Origin: Paenibacillus albidus
GTDB lineage: Bacteria > Bacillota > Bacilli > Paenibacillales > Paenibacillaceae
Reading direction: 5' to 3'
NCBI RefSeq assembly: GCF_014644435.1
Contig: NZ_BMKR01000013.1
Coordinates: 1-64,000, forward strand
DNA length: 64,000 nucleotides
A program made the translations under genes and the position numbers. Positions within the stretch are counted from its first letter, which is position 1. Each line of letters opens with the position of its first letter. Positions 25,955-35,461 of this stretch are shown one piece after another. Below the pieces are notes generated by a model. That model searched no databases, was not told where the DNA came from, and saw nothing but the letters and a program-made list of their open reading frames with translations.

Positions 25955-27904
25955 ATGAAAAAAGGGCTGATCGCTGGTCTGACAATATTAGCTGTGATTG
26001 GGTTAAGCACGAGCCTTGTATTCCCCGGGAAACATGCTACGGCTGAGACGGGTCAAACCGGGCCATCGGTATCTCAGATTGAAGCACCTGCCAATCTTGA
26101 TGATATCGCAGGTCTGACTGCCTTAGTTGATGGAATCATGGAAGAAGATATGAACCGTTTACAAATTCCGGGAGCGGTCATCTCCATCGTAAAAGGCGAC
26201 AAGATCATTTTGGCCAAGGGTTATGGCAGTTCCAATCTGGAACAAGCGGCTCCGGTTGACCCTGCAACCAGCATGTTCCGAATCGCTTCAACGACAAAGC
26301 TGTTCACCTGGACAGCGGTGATGCAACTGGTTGAACAGGGCAGGATTGATCTGGACACTGATATTAACACCTACCTGAAATCAGTGAAGATCCCTGCTAC
26401 TTATCCTGAGCCAATCACGATGCGTCATTTGATGACACATACAGCAGGGTTTGAAGAGGGTGGAGTCGGTTATCAAATCGCCATAGATCCTGCCAAATTG
26501 CCGGGGTCAATCTCGGAAACACTCAATAAGCATATGCTGGCACGGGTGAGACCGCCCGGAGAGTTGAGTTCCTATTCTAACTATGGAGCCACTCTTGCGG
26601 GTATGATTGTGGAGGATGTCAGCGGCGTTCCTTACAATGATTATATTAAAAAGTATATTTTCGATCCGCTGGACATGAAATATTCGACTGTAGTGGAGCC
26701 TTTGCCGGAGTCTTTCATGCCCTACAAAGTTGTGGGGTACAAGAGCGAGAACGGCAGCTTTATTCCTGGCACCCCTACATTCGAGGGCGGCTTTCGTCCT
26801 GCCGGCTCGGGTACCGTATCTGCAGTAGACATGGCATACTTCATGATCGCCCATCTGCAGAACGGGAAATATGGTGACCAGCAGATTCTGAAACCCGAGA
26901 CCGCAGAACTAATGCATTCAACGGCGTTCCAATTCGATAAACGTCTGCCGGGAGTGGATCTTGGGTTCGCAGAGAAACGAATCAACGGTATAACGCTGAT
27001 TACTCATGGTGGTTCCGACCCAATGTTTAATACGGAATTATATCTTGCGCCTGCCAAGCAAGTAGGTATCTTCTTATCCTACAACGGCGGTCAAGGTGGT
27101 GAATCCGCGGCAGGTCTAGTCCAATCCTTGTTCAATCGGTATTATCCCGCTCCTGAAACGGAGCAGCCTGAGTTCTCCGTTTCTGCGGAATCTATTCAGA
27201 AATATGCCGGCTCCTATCAATTTACACGCCGAAACATTAGTGATATTGATAAGTTTTTCAACTTTTTTGCCCAACTGAATGTCGCGATTGTGGATAATAA
27301 GCTATCCTTGGGAAGTGGTAGTGAACAACAGCTGTACAGAGAAACCGGTCCGAACCTGTTCCAGCTCGAGGGAGGTACCGAACAAATTGTCTTCCGCACG
27401 AATGAGTCCGGTAAGGTTACACATATGCTCTTGGGCATGGCTCCGGATATGCCGCTGGAGCGTACGCCACTCTTGGATCAGAATAAGTTTTGGCTTATCG
27501 TACTTGGCGTCTCGGGGTTGATTTTCATCACTGCATTGCTTGGACTAATCTTCTCCAGACGCAAGATCAAGGCGATGACGCCTCCGGAAAAGTGGGCCAT
27601 CCGACTATCTGCGGGAACTGCTGGTTGGGCGCTGCTGTCTTTTGTCACGACATTTATGGTGATTATGTCAATGGACACGATGCAGAAGCTCAGCGGTATC
27701 AGTCCTTTGCTTTCTCTCAGTTTGGTTATGCCAGTCATTTTGGTTGGCTTGGCCTTATCTTTGCTAGTCTTGGCTATATTGGTTTGGAAGAATAAGTATT
27801 GGACAGCTTTCAAACGTGTGCATTACACGCTAGTTACGCTTTCGGCTGTCGCGATGACTCTATTTTTTTACTATTGGAATCTGCTGGGTTGGCAGTTCGG
27901 ATAA
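25955..27904 (+). CDS. Beta-lactamase-fold serine hydrolase with C-terminal membrane domain
   Basis: 649 aa from the ATG at 25955 after GCGGAGGA. It has a signal peptide or anchor (about 4-24), then a class C beta-lactamase/penicillin-binding domain with S112-T-T-K115 as the SxxK motif, Y207-S-N209 as YxN and HGG near 358. The C terminus from about 515 has four or five hydrophobic helices. Relatives (FmtA, Pbp-like serine hydrolases) act as D-Ala esterases, peptidases or flippase-coupled enzymes at the cell surface, and the substrate here is unknown. A two-component system follows 59 bp downstream on the same strand, which suggests coupled regulation. Confidence 0.88.
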   Translation: MKKGLIAGLTILAVIGLSTSLVFPGKHATAETGQTGPSVSQIEAPANLDDIAGLTALVDGIMEEDMNRLQIPGAVISIVKGDKIILAKGYGSSNLEQAAPVDPATSMFRIASTTKLFTWTAVMQLVEQGRIDLDTDINTYLKSVKIPATYPEPITMRHLMTHTAGFEEGGVGYQIAIDPAKLPGSISETLNKHMLARVRPPGELSSYSNYGATLAGMIVEDVSGVPYNDYIKKYIFDPLDMKYSTVVEPLPESFMPYKVVGYKSENGSFIPGTPTFEGGFRPAGSGTVSAVDMAYFMIAHLQNGKYGDQQILKPETAELMHSTAFQFDKRLPGVDLGFAEKRINGITLITHGGSDPMFNTELYLAPAKQVGIFLSYNGGQGGESAAGLVQSLFNRYYPAPETEQPEFSVSAESIQKYAGSYQFTRRNISDIDKFFNFFAQLNVAIVDNKLSLGSGSEQQLYRETGPNLFQLEGGTEQIVFRTNESGKVTHMLLGMAPDMPLERTPLLDQNKFWLIVLGVSGLIFITALLGLIFSRRKIKAMTPPEKWAIRLSAGTAGWALLSFVTTFMVIMSMDTMQKLSGISPLLSLSLVMPVILVGLALSLLVLAILVWKNKYWTAFKRVHYTLVTLSAVAMTLFFYYWNLLGWQFG

Positions 27905-27963
27905 CGCCATTTCTTGCCAAGAATAAATTATATATGATATAAGCCTAAGAGAGGAGGATGATC

Positions 27964-28641
27964 GTGGCTACTATACTTATCGCGGATGATGATGATAACA
28001 TCCGAAAGCTGATGTCTCTGTTTTTGCGCAAAGAGGGTTTTGACCTCAAAGAAGCCAGGGACGGCACCAAGGCGCTGTCCATTATAGAGAACTCGCAAGT
28101 TGATCTCGTCATTCTAGATATTATGATGCCAGGATTGGATGGTTGGGATCTGTGCAGGGAAATCAGGCGCTCTGATGCCAACCTCCCCCTCCTCATGGTG
28201 ACGGCCAAAGCGGAATCTGCACACAAAGTGAAAGGGTTTCAACTCGGTACGGACGATTACCTGACCAAACCTTTTGACCCGCTTGAACTGGTGATGCGAG
28301 TAAAAGCGCTGCTTAAACGCTCGCTGGTTGTTTCTTCCCAGTCTGTGCAACTGGGCAATGTGGTGCTTAACCGCCGCACTTTTCAGGTTACGCGTGGTGA
28401 AGAAATTGTCACGATTCCTTTAAAAGAATTTGAGCTTATGTTTCTGTTAGCCAGTCACCCCGGGCAAATCTTCACAAGAGAACAGTTGATCTTGCAAATC
28501 TGGGGATTAAATTATGAAGGAGACGGCCGGACTGTAGATGTGCATATAAGTCGGTTGAGGGAGAAATTCAGCGGCAACGGCGAGCGCTTTCAAATCGAAA
28601 CGGCTCGCGGCCTTGGATACCGGCTGATCCCTGAGCGATGA
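27964..28641 (+). CDS. OmpR-family response regulator
   Basis: 225 aa. GAGGAGG at 27951-27957 sits six bases before GTG 27964. The ATG at 27958 abuts the site and is unlikely to be used. The receiver has D8-D9-D10, phosphoacceptor D52 in LDIMMPGLDG, and a Lys in YLTKPF. The winged-helix domain ends in GLGYRLIPER. It overlaps the kinase gene by 4 bp (ATGA), so the pair is translationally coupled. The target is probably the serine hydrolase gene upstream, inferred from position. Confidence 0.9.
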   Translation: MATILIADDDDNIRKLMSLFLRKEGFDLKEARDGTKALSIIENSQVDLVILDIMMPGLDGWDLCREIRRSDANLPLLMVTAKAESAHKVKGFQLGTDDYLTKPFDPLELVMRVKALLKRSLVVSSQSVQLGNVVLNRRTFQVTRGEEIVTIPLKEFELMFLLASHPGQIFTREQLILQIWGLNYEGDGRTVDVHISRLREKFSGNGERFQIETARGLGYRLIPER

Positions 28642-30047
28642 TCAAGACATTGTATGTACGCGTCATTCTCACGTTTCTCGGCATCATTATCTTTAGTCTA
28701 ATCTGTTCCTTTTTCATTGGCTTATATGTTTTTCAGCAACAAATAAGTTATAAGGGACAGAACGAAATGATCGCAGTGGGCAAGGAGATCATTCACCGCT
28801 ATGATGAAGCCAAACCTAAAGATACGGACGAGTTCCTGAATAGTATGGTTAAGGTATCGGCACATCCTATCCACCTTTACAAACAGTCCGGGGAACATAC
28901 TTTTTATGGGCTCATGGATAGTCCTGCTGTCACCATCACCTCCGAAGCTGTCAGGCAAGTGTTGCAGGGAAAGATCTATCGTTCCTCCACGGAAGATAAG
29001 GATACGTTCATCGGAATGCCCTTTATGTTAAAGGGGGAGTGGTGTGCGATGTTCTTGCAGTACTCTGCCGAGAACGAAAATATCGTCAACCGGATGATGC
29101 TCTTTGTGCTTTTACTCGTGCTTTTGCTGGGGAGTGTATGCATTCTTATTGCTGCCAGATATTTGGTGGAGCCGATCAAAGCTTTGACGAATGCAACAAA
29201 AAGACTAGCCAAGGGTGATTTCGAGGTAGATCTTAAAGTGAACCGTGTGGACGAAATCGGGGATTTGACTCAAAGCTATGTGGAGATGGCAGGTGAACTG
29301 AAGCAGTTGGAGCAGATGAGGCAGGATTTCGTATCCAACGTCTCTCATGAAATCCAGACACCGCTTACGTCTATTTCCGGCTTTGCCAAGGCGCTGCAGA
29401 ACAATGATTTGATTGTGGAAGAGGAACGCAAGGACTATCTTGATATCATCATTGCGGAGAGTGAACGTCTGTCGAGGCTAAGTGATAATTTGCTGAAACT
29501 CGCTTCCCTAGATTCCGAGCATCATCCCTTCAAAGCAGGCTCCTTCCATCTTGACGAGCAGATTAGAACAATCGTTGTGACCTTTGAGCCGCAGTGGTCA
29601 GCCAAAAGCATCGTGATCGATCTAGAGCTGCCGGAAGCTGTCAATATTAAGGGGGATGAAGATCAGCTGAAGCAAGTATGGATGAATCTGCTCAGCAACA
29701 GCATTAAGTTCACGCCTGAAGGCGGGAAGATCCGCATCAGTTTAGACAGCAGTGCAGCAGAAGTATCCGTCACCATCAGCGATAATGGCATCGGGATTCC
29801 CCCGGAAGAGTTCAACGCCGTATTCCAAAGATTTTATAAAATAGACAAGTCGCGGAACGGAACTAACAATGGGAATGGTCTTGGACTTGCGATCGTTAAA
29901 AAAATTGTCTCCCTGCATCAGGGGAGCATTGAGGTGGACGGTGCGGTTGGAGAGGGAACGACGATTATCGTCAGGTTGCCCGTCTCTCCGTCTGCTCCCA
30001 GCCGAAAGAACCATAACCCCTCTGAAGAACGAGCGCAAGGAAACTAA
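28638..30047 (+). CDS. Sensor histidine kinase with HAMP domain
   Basis: 469 aa with two membrane helices (about 8-32 and 153-174) flanking an extracellular domain of about 120 residues, a HAMP domain (about 175-228), and HisKA with H237 in SNVSHEIQTPLTS. The HATPase has an N-box at LLSNSIKFTPEGG and a G-box at NGNGLGLAIVKK. The phosphoacceptor motif reads HEIQTP where HELRTP is commoner. Partner of the preceding regulator. The extracellular domain is too short to name a ligand. Confidence 0.9.
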   Translation: MIKTLYVRVILTFLGIIIFSLICSFFIGLYVFQQQISYKGQNEMIAVGKEIIHRYDEAKPKDTDEFLNSMVKVSAHPIHLYKQSGEHTFYGLMDSPAVTITSEAVRQVLQGKIYRSSTEDKDTFIGMPFMLKGEWCAMFLQYSAENENIVNRMMLFVLLLVLLLGSVCILIAARYLVEPIKALTNATKRLAKGDFEVDLKVNRVDEIGDLTQSYVEMAGELKQLEQMRQDFVSNVSHEIQTPLTSISGFAKALQNNDLIVEEERKDYLDIIIAESERLSRLSDNLLKLASLDSEHHPFKAGSFHLDEQIRTIVVTFEPQWSAKSIVIDLELPEAVNIKGDEDQLKQVWMNLLSNSIKFTPEGGKIRISLDSSAAEVSVTISDNGIGIPPEEFNAVFQRFYKIDKSRNGTNNGNGLGLAIVKKIVSLHQGSIEVDGAVGEGTTIIVRLPVSPSAPSRKNHNPSEERAQGN

Positions 30048-30072
30048 GCAGCTTATTTAAACTCAATTCACA

Positions 30073-30120
30073 AAACAACCGCTCCTTCTGCAAACCTGCG
30101 AAGGGGCGGTTGTTTGTCGT
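30073..30120. terminator. Bidirectional terminator
   Basis: AACAACCGC (30074-30082) pairs with GCGGTTGTT (30106-30114), with a second inner stem CCTTC/GAAGG. It lies between the kinase gene ending at 30047 and the convergent ATP-grasp gene ending at 30135. Confidence 0.8.
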
Positions 30121-30134
30121 TCGCGTAGCATCTT

Positions 30135-31265
30135 CTACTCCTCAACCGTCTTCGCTGAACTCGGCGTGTTCTTGTTCTTATACATCCACAGCGCATATTC
30201 GAGCGGGCGCAGCAAAGATTTGCGATAAGTTGCCATGTCTCCGGAACGGGCAAATACTTCGCGGGCCGGCTTGGGGTTGACCTCCAGCACGTAAATTCTG
30301 CCTTCGCGGTCAATGGCGAGATCCAGGGCAAGCTCGCATAAGGCGCCGAAGCTGTCTTCCAGGAAAACTGCAGCCTCGAGGCCCAGCTTCTCTGCGGTCT
30401 TCATGGCCTTCTCCGCCTTGTCTTCGCTGCCAAGCCACTCTTTCAGCAGCTTCTCCGCACGGACGGCGCGGCCGCCTCCATGCAGATTGGAGGTTACACT
30501 GTTGGCCGCACCCACCCTTCCGGCCATGCCGGTCAGCTCCCAGATCCCCTGGCCGTTTTTCTGTACCAGCATGCGGTAGTCGTGGAAACGTCCACTTGAC
30601 AGCCGCAGCGGGATGCCCTGCTGCACCAGGTATTGCCCTCCAAGACACCACTGGCGGACAATGCTCTCCAGACGGGGGAGGGTTACTTTCCTGGGCGCGA
30701 TAATGCGGCGGTCCTGGCGGCGGCCTTGAATGTCGAACCGGCGTTTTGCGCTCTGCAGGCGTTCTATTCTCAGAATGCCGCGCCCGCCCGTGCCGTTAAT
30801 CGGCTTAACATAGATTACAGAGCTATGTTTGAGCAGCTTCTGCAGATCCGCCGTGGATTGATACAGCATGGTTTCCGGCAGGTGCTGCCGGAAACGGCTC
30901 TTTTGCGAGAAGGTCTGATGAATCGTCCATTTATTACGCAGAGGCCGGTTCAGGAAGGTCAAATGATGGTAGCGCGAACGGAAGCGAAGCAGCTGCTGGA
31001 AACGTTCGCTGCGCTGAATCCGGCAGCGGTCATAAATCATGTTCGGGAACTTTCGCCATTTGCGGGACCACTTCCCGCTTTTTGGATCATAGACAAGGGC
31101 ATGGATCAGCTCTTTGCCGGGATTTACGTCTGCTGGAGTGAATACGAAAACATCCAGGCCAATCCGGCTGCCTTCCACAATCATTTTCTGGTAGACGCTT
31201 TTTTCTTCGAGCTGCTTGGCTTCGTTCAAATATAACGCAAGAATGCCTAAAACGGGCTCTGGCAC
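30135..31265 (-). CDS. yheC: YheC/YheD-type ATP-grasp protein (last gene of the operon)
   Basis: 376 aa, the short YheC-like form without the N-terminal barrel. Conserved elements: a MIYDR segment in place of the family YNR motif, the ATP-grasp lysine and glycine loop in YVKPINGTGGRGILRIER, the VQQGIPLRL strand, and the metal-binding C terminus LDLAIDREGRIYVLEVNPKP. In B. subtilis YheC/YheD are coat-associated sporulation proteins, and ATP-grasp enzymes generally ligate carboxylates to amines. The substrate is unknown. It begins with GTG and overlaps the GNAT gene by 19 bp, so the two are tightly coupled. Confidence 0.88.
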   Translation of the reverse strand: MPEPVLGILALYLNEAKQLEEKSVYQKMIVEGSRIGLDVFVFTPADVNPGKELIHALVYDPKSGKWSRKWRKFPNMIYDRCRIQRSERFQQLLRFRSRYHHLTFLNRPLRNKWTIHQTFSQKSRFRQHLPETMLYQSTADLQKLLKHSSVIYVKPINGTGGRGILRIERLQSAKRRFDIQGRRQDRRIIAPRKVTLPRLESIVRQWCLGGQYLVQQGIPLRLSSGRFHDYRMLVQKNGQGIWELTGMAGRVGAANSVTSNLHGGGRAVRAEKLLKEWLGSEDKAEKAMKTAEKLGLEAAVFLEDSFGALCELALDLAIDREGRIYVLEVNPKPAREVFARSGDMATYRKSLLRPLEYALWMYKNKNTPSSAKTVEE

Positions 31266-31765
31266 AGGGATTCACCTTCTTGTGGAGAGATGGGGTGGCT
31301 AACGCTGCCAGGCAGCGACCGGAGCAGCAGGGTGGCCTTGCCGGTAGGGCCGATTGTCAGCGACACGGCGGCAAGGCCGGCGTTGAAGCACATCTTCAGG
31401 CTGGGTATATTGTCGGCAGCGACACAACACTCCAGCCGTCCCAGCCGTTCCAGCTGGGCAGACATCAGGGAAGTGCCGGTACGTCTGTTCCGGTACAAAG
31501 GATGGACAGCGACAAGACAAGCCGTCTTGCCGTAGTCCGATACGAAGCTGACACCCGCAAGCTGGCGGCCTTGTTGTCCGCGTACGGTGGCAACCAGCAG
31601 CGAGGTGCCGGGCAGGGCAAGCTGACTCGGCGTCAAGCCGGCCAGCACCTTGCAGCCGCGGTGGGTAAGCCGCCGGTCGCCGTGTTCTCTCATGAATGAA
31701 AGCAGCCCGGCGATCCGGTTCTTCCACGGTCCCGCATCCGTATCATAGAGGGAAGAAATCAACAT
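31247..31765 (-). CDS. GNAT acetyltransferase embedded in the YheC/YheD operon
   Basis: 172 aa from the ATG at 31765; a GTG three codons upstream is possible but lies too near the AGGA site. The acetyl-CoA-binding motif A is CLVAVHPLYRNRRTGTSLM, followed by the typical CCVAADNIPSLKMCFNAG strand-helix. The first 60 residues, with FMREHGDRRLTHRG, are not diagnostic. It lies between two ATP-grasp genes with a 17-bp gap and a 19-bp overlap, so it almost certainly works in the same process. It may acetylate the product or an amine precursor of the ligases, which is an inference. Confidence 0.82.
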   Translation of the reverse strand: MLISSLYDTDAGPWKNRIAGLLSFMREHGDRRLTHRGCKVLAGLTPSQLALPGTSLLVATVRGQQGRQLAGVSFVSDYGKTACLVAVHPLYRNRRTGTSLMSAQLERLGRLECCVAADNIPSLKMCFNAGLAAVSLTIGPTGKATLLLRSLPGSVSHPISPQEGESLCQSPF

Positions 31766-31782
31766 GTCTGTCACTTCCTAAT

Positions 31783-32904
31783 TTAAGGGGTCTGCTTGCT
31801 CTGGCGGGCCAGATAATGACTGTATTGAAAAATCCGCTCCAGCGACAGCTTGCGGATGGCCGGTTCATCGAATTTCATCGGCCGGGAGTTGGCTTCAAAG
31901 AACCAGAGGCTGCCATTTTCATCCACGCCAAGGTCCATCGACATTTCACCCAGCCTCGTCTCCGAAGCACGCTCAATTTGCCGGGCAATCAGCAAAGCGG
32001 TGGTGGGGACGGTCTTCAGAATGGTGGCGGCACGCTCGCTGCCGAAGGTACTTTCCAGCATGGTGTCCGGCTCCTCGATACTTCCGCCGCGGGGCACATG
32101 GGTAGTGATGCTGCGGGCCCCGGCCAGCCTTGCGCCGATACCTGTAATGCCCCAGCCTCCCCGGCCGTTCTTCTGCAGCAGCACCCGCAGGTCAAAGGGA
32201 CGTCCCCGGTGGGTTGCCAGCTCGATGGCCTGCTGTACGATGTAACGGGAGCTGCCCTTTTCCTTGACGATGCGTGCCCAAAGGCGGTCCATTGTGGCCG
32301 ACTTGTAGGTGACATTTCTTCGGCCGCTTTGAATCTGCAGCCGGTAAGGCAGGCTTGCCTCGGAGCGGTATTTCAGCCGCATGATGCCTTTGCCGGCTTT
32401 GCCGCTCTCCGGTTTGAGGTAAAGGCTGTCATGATGTTTCAGCATGGCAATGAGTGTGTTCGCGCTGCGCAGCCGTCTGGTTTTGGGAACATGTTTGGCG
32501 GTGGCGCGCGACCCCTTCAGCCATTCAAATAAGTCCCATTTATTAAAGAAAAATGGATTGAACAGCTGAATTTCCGGATGCTCCAGACATTGGGCGATTT
32601 TGCGGATCACCGGCTCCCGCTCTTCTTTCTCGCGGGTCGGAATCCGGTTATAGATTATTTGCGGCAGGGGCAAAGGGATGCTGTACCAGAGCTTGCCGCC
32701 GGGTGACGGAACATAACCCGTCACCGTGCGGTCTTCAAGCTTCAGATCCCGAACCGTCACCACATACACAAGGTAGCCCATTTCTTTGCCCATACGGATA
32801 AGATCCCGGAAATTATTGCGGTTCCCGGCGAATTGCCGTTCTTTGTCACTGGTGGTCAGGATGGCAACGACAGGTTTATTGTGATCCGGCGTACGGGTGT
32901 TCAC
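31783..32904 (-). CDS. yheC: YheC/YheD-type ATP-grasp protein
   Basis: 373 aa, short form. PVVAILTTSDKERQFAGN opens the N-terminal Rossmann-like part. IIYNRIPTREKE is the family YNR motif, LYLKPESGKAGKGIMRLKY the ATP-grasp loop, YIVQQAIELATHRGRPFDL the central strand, and MDLGVDENGSLWFFEANSRP the metal-binding end. GTG start inside a GTGA overlap with the upstream YheD-like gene, preceded by AGGAGGG. Part of the six-gene minus-strand operon. Confidence 0.9.
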   Translation of the reverse strand: MNTRTPDHNKPVVAILTTSDKERQFAGNRNNFRDLIRMGKEMGYLVYVVTVRDLKLEDRTVTGYVPSPGGKLWYSIPLPLPQIIYNRIPTREKEEREPVIRKIAQCLEHPEIQLFNPFFFNKWDLFEWLKGSRATAKHVPKTRRLRSANTLIAMLKHHDSLYLKPESGKAGKGIMRLKYRSEASLPYRLQIQSGRRNVTYKSATMDRLWARIVKEKGSSRYIVQQAIELATHRGRPFDLRVLLQKNGRGGWGITGIGARLAGARSITTHVPRGGSIEEPDTMLESTFGSERAATILKTVPTTALLIARQIERASETRLGEMSMDLGVDENGSLWFFEANSRPMKFDEPAIRKLSLERIFQYSHYLARQSKQTP

Positions 32905-34274
32905 ATCTCATCCCTCCTGCGGAATTTGCTGAGATACAGACAATGTTCCAGAATGTGCTCAATGGAAGCTTTGCCCTCAGCGCGCAGGGAAGGGTGGCGG
33001 AAAATGGAGCGTCCCGGTTTGGCATTCGCCTCGAACATCCAGATATCTTCATCCTGATCAATTCCAAGATCGAACCCGATCTCGCCAAGCAGATGGCGGT
33101 GCTGAATTTCCAGCGATTCGGCCAGCTTGACTGCGGCTCCTTTGGCCCGCTGCAGCACCTCATCCGCGCGGGCTCCGAACACACGTCCAAGCGCCTGCTG
33201 CGGCGTGAGCAAGGCGCCGCCATTCTTAAGATGGGTCGTGACACTGCCGCGGCCGGCCTTTTTCGCGCCGATACCGACAACGACCCATTGATTGCTGCCA
33301 TTCTTGTGCATATGGAAGCGGAAATCAATGGGGCAGCCGTCGATTTCAATCAGCCGGATGCCTTGCTGCACCACATAGTTGTGCAGATGCTGGCCGTGAC
33401 GGCCCCGCAGCATGCGCATGAGGCTTTCAAAGGTGGTGAAACGCAGCAGTACGTTTTTTCCACCCTTGCGGTAACGGGCAAAATAGCCCTTTTTCGGCAA
33501 ATAAGTCAGCCGGTAAATGCCGTGGCCCAAGCTGCCTGCGGAAGGTTTGTAATATACGAAGTGATGGCGGTCCAGCATATCCTTAATTTTGTCCGCGGCC
33601 GGATTGCTGTGGGTTTCGGGCACATACCGGTTGGCGGCACTATCATTCTCCAGCAGCCGGTAGATATCCGATTTATTGAAGAAGCTCCAGTTGAAATATG
33701 GAATCTTCTTGCGCATGAACCTCTCCCGCAGCTGATTCATGAACGCGGAGGTCTCTGCTCTCCGGCTGGGCAGCCGGTTGTAGACAACGTCGGGAAGGGG
33801 CACCATCTTGCGTTCAAATTTGCCGGTTCCGCTCAGGAAATACCCGTAGACCTGCTCCTGCTGCCAATCGATGTCTCTGGGCATAAAGGCAAAAATATAA
33901 CATTTTCCGCTGCCCTCACGCAGCAGCTGCTTGATAAAGCCGGTACGGGAGCCGAAAGGATTGGAGGAAGAAGACGGCCCGTCGGATAATATGCCGACCA
34001 GCGGCCCGAGCTGAACTTCGTCATTTTGCAGATTGCGCAGGTAAATGCCCCCTGATTTGGGGATTTTAATCGCGCTCTTGACACCCGAGGCGAGAAACAT
34101 ATGTTTCCCGGCCCGTTTGATGGGCTTAATCAGGGCCGGGATCGTGTTTTTGCCGAGCCGCAGCCTGATATTCTTTTTTCCGGAAAGCTTGAGGCTTTTC
34201 ATCAGCGAACCCGAGACATACACCACTCTCTGGGGCTGCTTGGTGAAATGCACATTGCAAAAAGTGAGACCCAT
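32901..34274 (-). CDS. yheD: YheD-type ATP-grasp protein with N-terminal barrel domain
   Basis: 457 aa, the long YheD form (B. subtilis YheD has about 453). Residues 1-90 form an extra beta-rich domain containing SLMKSLKLSGKKNIRLRLG, which looks like a small barrel. The YheC/YheD core then starts at LGPLVGILSDG. Core motifs: VVYNRLPSRRAE, YYKPSAGSLGHGIYRL, YVVQQGIRLIEIDGCPIDF and FDLGIDQDEDIWMFEANAKP. AAGGAGG precedes the ATG. It overlaps the next gene by 4 bp. Confidence 0.9.
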   Translation of the reverse strand: MGLTFCNVHFTKQPQRVVYVSGSLMKSLKLSGKKNIRLRLGKNTIPALIKPIKRAGKHMFLASGVKSAIKIPKSGGIYLRNLQNDEVQLGPLVGILSDGPSSSSNPFGSRTGFIKQLLREGSGKCYIFAFMPRDIDWQQEQVYGYFLSGTGKFERKMVPLPDVVYNRLPSRRAETSAFMNQLRERFMRKKIPYFNWSFFNKSDIYRLLENDSAANRYVPETHSNPAADKIKDMLDRHHFVYYKPSAGSLGHGIYRLTYLPKKGYFARYRKGGKNVLLRFTTFESLMRMLRGRHGQHLHNYVVQQGIRLIEIDGCPIDFRFHMHKNGSNQWVVVGIGAKKAGRGSVTTHLKNGGALLTPQQALGRVFGARADEVLQRAKGAAVKLAESLEIQHRHLLGEIGFDLGIDQDEDIWMFEANAKPGRSIFRHPSLRAEGKASIEHILEHCLYLSKFRRRDEM

Positions 34275-34287
34275 TTATGAATCCTCC

Positions 34288-35451
34288 TTAGGAACCATTG
34301 ATATCATTCTTCGTAGTGACGTTAGCGGTCTGCGAGCTGAGCCTGCGTCCGGCGCCCGCAAGCAGCAGATGGCGTGCATAGCGCAGCGGGTTCTCGGCTG
34401 CCAGCCTTGCTGCCCGCCTGTCGCCGGTGAGCTGGAATACCGTGCGGCCTGGTTTGGAATTGGCCTCCAGCAGATAGAGCCGGCCGCCTGCATCAATTCC
34501 GAAATCCAGGCCAAGCTCTCCCAGTCTTCCGCAGGCATTCTCCAGCAGTGGCGGCAGATATTCGGCTTCTGTTATAAGCTCCTCCATGATGTCTCTGCCC
34601 GCCGGACCATATTCGGCGAGCAGAAAGGGAAGGAGTGCCGCCGCTGTTCCTCCGCCGTGCAGATTGGAGGTCAAGGAACCACGGTTTCCGAGCCTCACGG
34701 CCATGCCGGTGAGGGACCAGGCGCCGTGCCCGTTCTTTTGCATCAGCACACGTACGTCGAACGGCTGCCCTTTACTGCTGGTCAGATGCAGATAAGGCTG
34801 TATAATATAGCGGCGTGAGCCGATGAAATCATGGATCCACTTCAAGGCGTTATCCTCTGCTGCAAATACATAGTGAAAAGATTCATTTCCCGGATCACGG
34901 CCCCGAACGCTGATTCCTCCGCCTGAGCCTGAGCCCAGCAGCTTGGTATGCAAGGTTCGTTTGCCGTGGGTGCCGGCTTTGGGCTTTAGAAAAAGTCCGT
35001 ATTCTCTTTCAGCAAGCAGGGTACTGAGATTCCGGCTGCCGGTGTACAGCCTGGTTTCAGGCAGCAGTGCCGCAGCACGGCGGTCATGTTTCAATATTTC
35101 ATAGACCCCCCACTTATCGGGTAACCCGCGTGACCAGGGCAGGCTGCGGGAAAGTGCGGATAATGCCGCCGCAGCTTCCTTCCGTTCCTTAAAGCTCCGG
35201 TAGAAACAGCGGTTATATACAATGTCGGGCGGCGGGGATACCCGTTGCTGCCACTCTCCGTCTTGCCAGGTGAAGCCGTTGACGCTTTGACCGTCTGCCG
35301 CCACCCCTTCCGGATGAAAGACGAGGACCTTCAGATTGTACAGCGGGGCCGCCCGGCATAAATCTATGCAGAAGGCAGGTTCCGCTATCGGAGGATTCCC
35401 GTTCCGTTGACCCGTCATAATGCCGAGGCAACCCGCTGCAAGATCTCTCAT
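34288..35451 (-). CDS. yheC: YheC/YheD-type ATP-grasp protein
   Basis: 387 aa, short form. VYNRCFYRSFKERKEAA is the YNR motif. LFLKPKAGTHGKRTLHTKL is the loop region but lacks the usual GxGGxGI pattern, reading GTHGKRT instead, so this copy may be catalytically altered. The C terminus ELGLDFGIDAGGRLYLLEAN keeps the metal-binding residues. AAGGAGG precedes the ATG. The gaps are 10 bp to the upstream gene and 13 bp to the downstream gene. Confidence 0.88.
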   Translation of the reverse strand: MRDLAAGCLGIMTGQRNGNPPIAEPAFCIDLCRAAPLYNLKVLVFHPEGVAADGQSVNGFTWQDGEWQQRVSPPPDIVYNRCFYRSFKERKEAAAALSALSRSLPWSRGLPDKWGVYEILKHDRRAAALLPETRLYTGSRNLSTLLAEREYGLFLKPKAGTHGKRTLHTKLLGSGSGGGISVRGRDPGNESFHYVFAAEDNALKWIHDFIGSRRYIIQPYLHLTSSKGQPFDVRVLMQKNGHGAWSLTGMAVRLGNRGSLTSNLHGGGTAAALLPFLLAEYGPAGRDIMEELITEAEYLPPLLENACGRLGELGLDFGIDAGGRLYLLEANSKPGRTVFQLTGDRRAARLAAENPLRYARHLLLAGAGRRLSSQTANVTTKNDINGS

Positions 35452-35461
35452 AATGTCCTCC

